Source: Amaranthus tricolor
Lineage: Eukaryota; Streptophyta; Magnoliopsida; Caryophyllales; Amaranthaceae
DNA: 64,000 nt
Direction of reading: 5' to 3'
NCBI RefSeq assembly: GCF_026212465.1
Contig: NC_080057.1
Coordinates: 8,853,398-8,917,397, forward strand
Part shown: positions 54,801-64,000 of the stretch, in pieces
Position numbering within the stretch: position 1 is the stretch's first letter
How the letters are laid out: each line of letters starts with the position of its first letter
Notes under the pieces: generated by a model
Databases searched by the model: none
What the model saw: only the letters and a program-made list of their open reading frames with translations
What the model was told of the DNA's origin: nothing
Program-made: the position numbers and the translations under genes

Positions 54801-57800
54801 AATGAACAAGGATCAATGATCAATGACGAATGAACGATGAAGAATGAACAAGGATCAATGATAATTGAAGGATGAACGATGAAGAATGAACAAGGATCAA
54901 TGATCAATGAAGAATGAACGATGAAGAATGAACAAGGATTAATGGTCAATGACGAATGAACGATGAAGAATGAACAAGGATCAATGATCAATGAAGGATG
55001 AACGATGAAGAATGAACAAGGATCAATGATCAATGAAGCATGAACGATGAAGAATGAACAAGGATCAATGATGAATGACGAATGAACGATGAAGAATGAA
55101 CAAGGATCAATGATGAATGAAGAATGAACGATGAAGAATGAACAAGGATCAATGATGAATGAAGAATGAACGATGAAGAATGAACAAGGATCAATGATCA
55201 ATGAAGAATGAACGATGAAGAATGAACAAGGATCAATGATCAATGAAGAATGAACGACGAAGAATGAACAAGGATCAATTATCAACGACAAATGAACGGT
55301 GAAGAATGAAAAAGGATTAATGATCAATGAAGAATGAACGATGAAGAATAAACAAGGATTAATGGTCAATGACGAATGAACGATGAAGAATGAACAAGGA
55401 TTAATAATCAATGAAGAATGAACGATGAAGAATGAACAAGGATTAATGGTCAATGACGAATGAACTATGTAGAATGAACAAGGATCAATGATTAATGAAG
55501 ATTGAACGATGAAGAATGAACAAGTATCAATGATCAATGACGAATGAACGATGAAGAATGAACAAGGATCAATGATCAATAAAGGATGAACGATGAAGAA
55601 TGAACAAGGATCAATGATTATTGAAGAATGAACGATGAAGAATGAACAAGGATCAATGATCAATGAAGAATGAACGATGAAGAATGAACAAGGATCAATG
55701 CTCAATGAAGAATGAACGATGAAGAATGAACAAGGATCAATAGTCAATGACCAATGAACGATGAAGAATGAACAAGGATCAATGATCAATGAATAATGAA
55801 CGATGAAGAATGAACAAGGATTAATGGTCAATGTCGAATGAACGATGAAGAATGAACAAGGATCAATGATCAATGAAGAATGAACAAGGATCAATGATCA
55901 AAGAAGAATGAACGATGAAGAATGAACAAGGATCAATGATCAATGAAGAATGAACGATGAAGAATGAACAAGGATCAATGATCAATGACAAATGAACGAT
56001 GAAGAATGAACAAGTATCAATGATCAATGAAGAATGAATGATGAAGAATAAACAAGGATCAATGGTCAATGACGAATGAACGATGAAGAATGAACAAGGA
56101 TCAATGATCAATGAAGAATGAATGATGAAGAATGAACAAGGATCAATGCTCAATGAAGAATGAACGATGAAGAATGAACAAGGATCAATGATCAATGAAG
56201 AATGAACAATGAAGAATGAACAAGGATCAATGCTCAATGACGAATGAACGATGAAGAATGAACAAGGATCAATGATCAATGTAGAATGAACGATGAAGAA
56301 TGAACAAGGATCAATGATCAATGTAGAATAAACGATGAAGAATGAACAAGGATTAATGGTGAATGACGAATGAACGATGAAGAATGAACAAGGATCAATG
56401 ATCAATGAAGAATGAACGATGAAGAATGAACAAGCATCAATGATCAATGAAGAATGAACGATGAAGAATGAACAAGGATCAATGATCAATGACAACTGAA
56501 CGATGAAGAATGAACAAGGATCAATGATCAATGAAGAATGAACGATGAAGAATAAACAAGGAACAATGGTCAATGACGAATGAACGATGAAGAATGAACA
56601 AGGATCAATGATCAATGAAGAATGAACGATGAAGAATGAACAAGGATAAATGCTCAATGAAGAATGAACGATGAAGAATGAACAAGGATCAATTATCAAT
56701 GGCAAATGAACGATGAAGAATGAACTAGGATCAATGATCAATGAAGAATGAATGATGAAGAATAAACAAGGAATAATGGTCAATGACGAATGAACGATGA
56801 AGAATGAACAAGGATCAATGATCAAAGAAGAATGAACGATGAAGAATGAACAAGGATCAATGGTCAATGAAGAATGAATGATGAAGAATGAACAAGGATC
56901 AATGATCAATGACGAATGGACGATGAAGAATGAACAAGGATCAATGGTCAATGACGAATGAACGATGAAGAATGAACAAGGATCAATGATTAATGAACAA
57001 TGAACAATGAGGAATGAACAAGGATCCACGATCAATGAAGAATGAACGAAGAAGAATGAACAAGGATCAATGATCAATGAAGAATGAACAATGAAGAATG
57101 AACAAGGATCAACAATCAATGAAGAATGAACAAGAATCAATGATCAATGAAGAATGAACGATGAAGAATGAACAAGATGAACGATGAAGAATGAACCAGG
57201 ATCAATGATCAATGAAGAATGAACAAGGATCAATGATGAATGACGAATGAACGATGAAGAATGAACAAGGATCAATGATCAACGAAGAATGAACGATGAA
57301 GAATGAACAAGGATTAATGCTCAATGAAGAATGAACGATGAAGAATGAACAAGGATCAATGATCAATGAATAATGAACGATGAAGAATGAACAAGCATCA
57401 ATGATCAATGAAGAATGAACGATGAAGAATGAACAAGGATTAATGGTCAATGAAGAATGAACGATGAAGATTGAACAAGGATCAATGATCAATGACGAAT
57501 GAACGATGAAGAATGAACAAGGATCAATGATCAATGAAGAATGAACGATGAAGAATGAACAAGGGTCAATGATCAATGAAGAATGAACGTTGAAGAATGA
57601 ACAAGGATTAATGATCAATGAAGAATGAACGATGAAGAATGAACAAGGATCAATGATCAATGAAGAATGAACGATGAAGAATGAACAAGGATTAATGGTC
57701 AATGACGAATGAACGATGAAGAATGAACAAGTATCAATGATCAATGAAGAATGAACGATGAAAAATGAACAAGGATCAATGATCAATGAAGAATGCACGA

Positions 57801-60730
57801 TGAAGAATGAACAAGGATCAATGATCAATGACGAATGAACGATGAAGAATGAACAAGGATCAATGATCAATGAAGAATGAACGATGAAGAATGAACAAGG
57901 GTCAATGATCAATGAAGAATGAACGATGAAGAATGAACAAGGGTCAATGATCAATGAAGAATGAACGATGAAGAATGAACAAGGATTAATGATCAATGAA
58001 GAATGAACGATGAAGAATGAACAAGGATCAATGATCAATGAAGAATGAACGATGAAGAATGAACAAGGATTAATGGTCAATGACGATTGAACGATGAAGA
58101 ATGAACAAGTATCAATGATCAATGAAGAATGAACGATGAAGAATGAACAAGGATCAATGATCAATGAAGAATGAACGATGAAGAATGAACAAAGATTAAT
58201 GCTCAATGAAGAATGAACGATGGAGAATGAACAAGGATCAATGATCAATGAAGAATGAACGATGAAAAATGAACAAGGATTAATGGTCAATGACGAATGA
58301 ACGATGAAGAATTAACAAGGATCAATGATCAATGAAGAATGAACTATGAAGAATGAACAAGGATCAATGGTCAATGATGAATGAACGATGAAGAATGAAC
58401 AAGGATCAATGATCAAAGAAGAATGAACGATGAAGAATTAACAAGGATCAATGATCAATGAAGAATGAACGATGAAGAATGAACAAGGATCAATGATCAA
58501 TGAAGAATGAACAATGAAGAATGAACAAGGATCAATGCTCAATGACGAATGAACGATGAAGAATGAACAAGGATCAATGATCAATGTAGAATGAACGATG
58601 AAGAATGAACAAGGATCAATGATCAATGAAGAATGTACGTTGAAGAATGAACAAGGATTAATTGTCAATGACGAATGAACGATGAAGAATTAACAAGGAT
58701 CAATGATCAATGAAGAATGAACTATGAAGAATGAACAAGGATCAATGGTCAATGATGAATGAACGATGAAGAATGAACAAGGATCAATGATCAATGAAGG
58801 ATGAACGATGAAGAATGAACAAGGATCAATGATCAATGAAGAACGAACGATGAACAATGAACAAGGATCAATGATGAATGAAGAATGAACGATGAAGAAT
58901 GAACAAGGATCAATGATCAATGTAGAATAAACGATGAAGAATGAACAAGGATTAATGGTGAATGACGAATGAACGATGAAGAATGAACAAGGATCAATGA
59001 TCAATGAAGAATGAACGATGAAGAATGAACAAGCATCAATGATCAATGAAGAATGAACGATGAAGAATGAACAAGGATCAATGATCAATGACAAATGAAC
59101 GATGAAGAATGAACAAGGATCAATGATCAATGAAGAATGAACGATGAAGAATAAACAAGGAACAATGGTCAATGACGAATGAACGATGAAGAATGAACAA
59201 GGATCAATGATCAATGAAGAATGAACGATGAAGAATGAACAAGGATAAATGCTCAATGAAGAATGAACGATGAAGAATGAACAAGGATCAATTATCAATG
59301 GCAAATGAACGATGAAGAATGAACAAGGATCAATGATCAATGAAGAATGAATGATGAAGAATAAACAAGGATTAATGGTCAATAACGAATGAACGATGAA
59401 GAATGAACAAGGATCAATGATCAAAGAAGAATGAACGATGAAGAATGAACAAGGATCAATGGTCAATGAAGAATGAATGATGAAGAATGAACAAGGATCA
59501 ATGATCAATGACGAATGAACGATGAAGAATGAACAAGGATCAATGATCAATGAAGGATGAACGATGAAGAATGAACAAGGATCAATGATCAATGAAGAAT
59601 GAACGATGAAGAATGAACAAGGATTAATAGTCAATGACGAATGAACGATGAAGAATGAACAAGGATCAATGATCAATGAAGGATGAACGATGAAGAATGA
59701 ACAAGGATCAATGATCAATGAAGCATGAACGATGAAGAATGAACAAGGATCAATGATGAATGACGAATGAACGATGAAGAATGAACAAGGATCAATGATG
59801 AATGAAGAATGAACGATGAAGAATGAACAAGGATCAATGATGAATGAAGAATGAACGATGAAGAATGAACAAGGATCAATGATCAATGAAGAATGAACGA
59901 TGAAGAATGAACAAGGATCAATGATCAATGAAGAATGAACGACGAAGAATGAACAAGGATCAATTATCAATGACAAATGAACGGTGAAGAATGAAAAAGG
60001 ATTAATGATCAATGAAGAATGAACGATGAAGAATAAACAAGGATTAATGGTCAATGACGAATGAACGATGAAGAATGAACAAGGATTAATAATGAATGAA
60101 GAATGAACGATGAAGAATGAACAAGGATTAATGGTCAATGACGAATGAACTATGTGGAATGAACAAGGATCAATGATTAATGAAGAATGAATGATGAAGA
60201 ATGAACAAGGATCAATGATCAATGAAGAATGAACGATGAAGAATGAACAAGGATCAATGATCAATAAAGGATGAACGATGAAGAATGAACAAGGATCAAT
60301 GATCATTGAAGAATGAACGATGAAGAATGAACAAGGATCAATGATCAATGAAGAATGAACGATGAAGAATGAACGAGGATCAATGCTCAATGAAGAATGA
60401 ACGATGAAGAATGAACAAGGATCAATAGTCAATGACCAATGAACGATGAAGAATGAACAAGGATCAATGATCAATGAATAATGAACGATGAAGAATGAAC
60501 AAGGATCAATGATCAAAGAAGAATGAACGATGAAGAATGAACAAGGATCAATGATCAATGAAGAATGAACGATGAAGAATGAACAAGGATCAATGATCAA
60601 TGACAAATGAACGATGAAGAATGAACAAGTATCAATGATCAATGAAGAATGAACGATGAAGAATAAACAAGGATCAATGGTCAATGACGAATGAACGATG
60701 AAGAATGAACAAGGATCAATGATCAATGAA
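51890..60730 (+). repeat. Satellite superblock (second copy of the 42-50 kb region)
   Basis: Repeats the order of 42.2-49.8 kb with expansions. It includes a marker module (57010-57200), the GTCAATGTCG class, and from about 58350 a copy of the domain 6 unit. No gene or foreign insertion is seen. Confidence 0.78.
57010..57200 (+). repeat. Marker module, copy 5 (191 bp)
   Basis: Complete copy with small changes (CAACAATC in place of CAACAGTC; CAAGAATC). Lies 11,265 bp after copy 4, which gives the superblock offset. Confidence 0.83.
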
Positions 60731-63700
60731 GAATGAATGATGAAGAATGAACAAGGATCAATGCTCAATGAAGAATGAACGATGAAGAATGAACAAGGAT
60801 CAATAGTCAATGACAAATGAACGATGAAGAATGAACAAGGATCAATGATCAATGAATAATGAACGATGAAGAATGAACAAGGATTAATGGTCAATGTCGA
60901 ATGAACGATGAAGAATGAACAAGTATCAATGATCAATGAAGAAGGAACGATGAAGAATGAACAAGGATCAATGATCAAAGAAGAATGAACGATGAAGAAT
61001 GAACAAGGATCAATGATCAATGAAGAATGCACGATGAAGAATGAACAAGGATCAATGATCAATGAAGCATGAACGATGAAGAATGAACAAGGATCAATTA
61101 TCAATGACAAATGAACGATGAAGAATGAACAAGGATCAATGATCAATGAAGGATGAACGATGAAGAATGAACAAGGATCAATGATCAATGAAGCATGAAC
61201 GATGAAGAATGAACAAGGATCAATGATGAATGACGAATGAACGATGAAGAATGAACAAGGATCAATGATGAATGACGAATGAACAATGAAGAATGAACAA
61301 GGATCAATGATCAATGAAGAATGAACGATGAAGAATCAACAAGGATCAATGATCAATGAAGAATGAACGATGAAGAATGAACAAGGATCAATGATCAATG
61401 AAGAATGAACGATGAAGAATGAACAAGGATCAATTAGCAATGACAAATGAACGATGAAGAATAAAAAAGGATCAATGATCAATGAAGAATGAACGATGAA
61501 GAATAAACAAGGATTAATGGTCAATGACGAATGAACGATGAAGAATGAACAAGGATCAATGGTCAATGACGAATGAACGATGAAGAATGAACAAGGATCA
61601 ATGATCAATGAAGGATGAACGATGAAGAATGAACAAGGATCAATGATCAATGAAGAATGAACGATGAAGAATGAACAAGGATCAATGATGAATGACGAAT
61701 GAACGATGAAGAATGAACAAGGATCAATGATCAATGAAGAATGAACGATGAAGAATGAACAAGGATCAATGATCAATGAAGAATGAACGATGAAGAATGA
61801 ACAAGGGTAAATGATCAATGAAGAATGAACGATGAAGAATGAACAAGGATTAATGATCAATGAAGAATGAACGATGAAGAATAAACAAGGATCAATGATT
61901 AATGAATAATGAACGATGAAGAATGAACAAGGATTAATGGTCAATGACGAATGAACGATGAAGAATGAACAAGGATCAATGATCAATGAAGGATGAACGA
62001 TGAAGAATGAACATGGATCAATGATCAATGAAGAACGAACGATGAAGAATGAACAAGGATCAATGATGAATGAAGAATGAACGATGAAGAATGAACAAGG
62101 ATCAATGATCAATGAAGAATGAACGATGAAGAATGAACAAGGATTAATGGTCAATGACGAATGAACGATGAAGAATGAACAAGGATCAATGATCAACGAA
62201 GGATGAACGATGAAGAATGAACAAGGATCAATGATCAATGAAGAACGAACGATGAAGAATGAACAAGGATCAATGATCAATGAAGAATGAACGATGAAGA
62301 ATGAACAAGGATCAATGATCAATGAAGAATGAACGATGAAGAATGAACAAAGATTAATGCTCAATGAAGAATGAACGATGAAGAATGAACAAGGATCAAT
62401 GATCAATGACGAATGAATGATGAAGAATGAACAAGGATCAATGCTCAATGAAGAATGAACGATGAAGAATGAACAAGGATCAATAGTCAATGACAAATGA
62501 ACGATGAAGAATGAACAAGGATCAATGATCAATGAATAATGAACGATGAAGAATGAACAAGGATTAATGGTCAATGTCGAATGAACGATGAAGAATGAAC
62601 AAGTATCAATGATCAATGAAGAAGGAACGATGAAGAATGAACAAGGATCAATGATCAAAGAAGAATGAACGATGAAGAATGAACAAGGATCAATGATCAA
62701 TGAAGAATGCACGATGAAGAATGAACAAGGATCAATGATCAATGAAGCATGAACGATGAAGAATGAACAAGGATCAATTATCAATGACAAATGAACGATG
62801 AAGAATGAACAAGGATCAATGATCAATGAAGGATGAACGATGAAGAATGAACAAGGATCAATGATCAATGAAGCATGAACGATGAAGAATGAACAAGGAT
62901 CAATGATGAATGACGAATGAACGATGAAGAATGAACAAGGATCAATGATGAATGACGAATGAACAATGAAGAATGAACAAGGATCAATGATCAATGAAGA
63001 ATGAACGATGAAGAATCAACAAGGATCAATGATCAATGAAGAATGAACGATGAAGAATGAACAAGGATCAATGATCAATGAAGAATGAACGATGAAGAAT
63101 GAACAAGGATCAATTAGCAATGACAAATGAACGATGAAGAATAAAAAAGGATCAATGATCAATGAAGAATGAACGATGAAGAATAAACAAGGATTAATGG
63201 TCAATGACGAATGAACGATGAAGAATGAACAAGGATCAATGGTCAATGACGAATGAACGATGAAGAATGAACAAGGATCAATGATCAATGAAGGATGAAC
63301 GATGAAGAATGAACAAGGATCAATGATCAATGAAGAATGAACGATGAAGAATGAACAAGGATCAATGATGAATGACGAATGAACGATGAAGAATGAACAA
63401 GGATCAATGATCAATGAAGAATGAACGATGAAGAATGAACAAGGATCAATGATCAATGAAGAATGAACGATGAAGAATGAACAAGGGTAAATGATCAATG
63501 AAGAATGAACGATGAAGAATGAACAAGGATTAATGATCAATGAAGAATGAACGATGAAGAATAAACAAGGATCAATGATTAATGAATAATGAACGATGAA
63601 GAATGAACAAGGATTAATGGTCAATGACGAATGAACGATGAAGAATGAACAAGGATCAATGATCAATGAAGGATGAACGATGAAGAATGAACAAGGATCA

Positions 63701-64000
63701 ATGATCAATGAAGAACGAACGATGAAGAATGAACAAGGATCAATGATGAATGAAGAATGAACGATGAAGAATGAACAAGGATCAATGATCAATGAAGAAT
63801 GAACGATGAAGAATGAACAAGGATTAATGGTCAATGACGAATGAACGATGAAGAATGAACAAGGATCAATGATCAACGAAGGATGAACGATGAAGAATGA
63901 ACAAGGATCAATGATCAATGAAGAACGAACGATGAAGAATGAACAAGGATCAATGATCAATGAAGAATGAACGATGAAGAATGAACAAGGATCAATGATC
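60730..64000 (+). repeat. HOR domain 7, unit 1,680 bp, two copies (second cut by the window end)
   Basis: Offset exactly 1,680 (40 units): GAAGAATCAACAAGG at 61331 and 63011, CAATTAGCAATG and AATAAAAAAGG variants in both. Only a handful of differences (for example T62013 against A63693). The right edge of the satellite is outside the window. Confidence 0.87.

Larger units (their letters stand above)
8382..64000 (+). repeat. Right block of the 42-bp satellite (about 1,320 units)
   Basis: Uninterrupted head-to-tail array of the 42-bp unit in a single orientation to the end of the window. Consensus composition on + is 21 A, 10 G, 7 T, 4 C. Each consensus unit has one TGATCA (BclI) site and two GATC sites. 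Most units are 42 bp; 28-bp units (module A missing, for example near 12785, 15335, 18750, 30820, 42240, 55880) and 56-bp units (module A doubled, near 13306 and 15856) show slippage or recombination by whole 14-bp modules. No transposon, RNA gene or host gene interrupts it. The open minus-strand frame (repeating SFFIVHSSLIIDPC) is a by-product of unit length. Confidence 0.98.

Noticed and set aside
8287..63960. Dozens of minus-strand ORFs of 68-1,198 codons across the satellite
   Set aside because: They are one repeating 14-codon frame of a 42-bp unit. Lengths are set by 14-bp module indels and chance stops, substitutions are mostly amino-acid changing, and no promoter or gene context exists.
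8382..64000. CRISPR array
   Set aside because: There are no unique spacers between repeats; units are contiguous, and the setting is eukaryotic.
8382..64000. Telomeric or interstitial telomere repeat
   Set aside because: The heptamers do not match the plant telomere repeat TTTAGGG/CCCTAAA or simple variants.
8382..64000. Further transposon insertions or tRNA/rRNA genes hidden in the satellite
   Set aside because: Reading along the array I found no stretch longer than a unit that departs from the repeat pattern.

Overview
The window is plant-type nuclear repeat DNA with no host gene that I can support. It has two components: a 42-bp tandem satellite (about 56.7 kb in total, 1-1072 and 8382-64000) and a 7.3-kb tandem array of an LTR retrotransposon sitting inside it (1073-8381). 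The plant assignment rests on the primer-binding site TGGTATCAGAGC (initiator-tRNA-Met type, very common in plant LTR elements), G-box/TATA promoter motifs in the LTR, and the large satellite block. I cannot name the species.

Retrotransposon array (1073-8381). Three 895-bp LTRs (1241-2135, 4364-5258, 7487-8381) alternate with two complete 2,228-bp internal regions, all head-to-tail with an exact 3,123-bp period. A 168-bp stub of a third internal region lies at the left edge (1073-1240). The LTRs run TGATGC...GCATCA, are preceded by a polypurine tract and followed (LTR1, LTR2) by the primer-binding site. The internal region has no zinc-knuckle gag, protease, reverse transcriptase, RNase H or integrase. 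It carries only a long leader (with a plausible intron) and one 345-codon ORF of unknown function (coiled-coil N-terminus, basic patch, acidic repeats). It is therefore a non-autonomous element that would need enzymes from another element. Copies are nearly identical, so the array is young.

Satellite. The 42-bp unit is three related 14-bp modules, each of two related 7-bp words, so the unit grew from a heptamer. Unit-length variants of 28 and 56 bp are whole-module losses or gains. Orientation never switches over the whole window. The unit is 50% A and 74% purine on the + strand. Several layers of higher-order repeats (HORs) are visible as exact long-distance offsets: about 2.34-2.55 kb, 2.73-2.77 kb, 3.30 kb (with 588/672-bp sub-blocks), 3.88 kb, 1.67 kb, 2.35 kb and 1.68 kb, plus a roughly 11-kb superblock duplication. 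A 191-bp marker module recurs five times, including once on the other side of the retrotransposon array.

One minus-strand frame of the satellite is open for up to about 1,200 codons, simply because 42 is divisible by three and that frame of the unit has no stop. I treat those ORFs as non-coding. All counts and offsets were made by eye from the sequence; no database search was possible.
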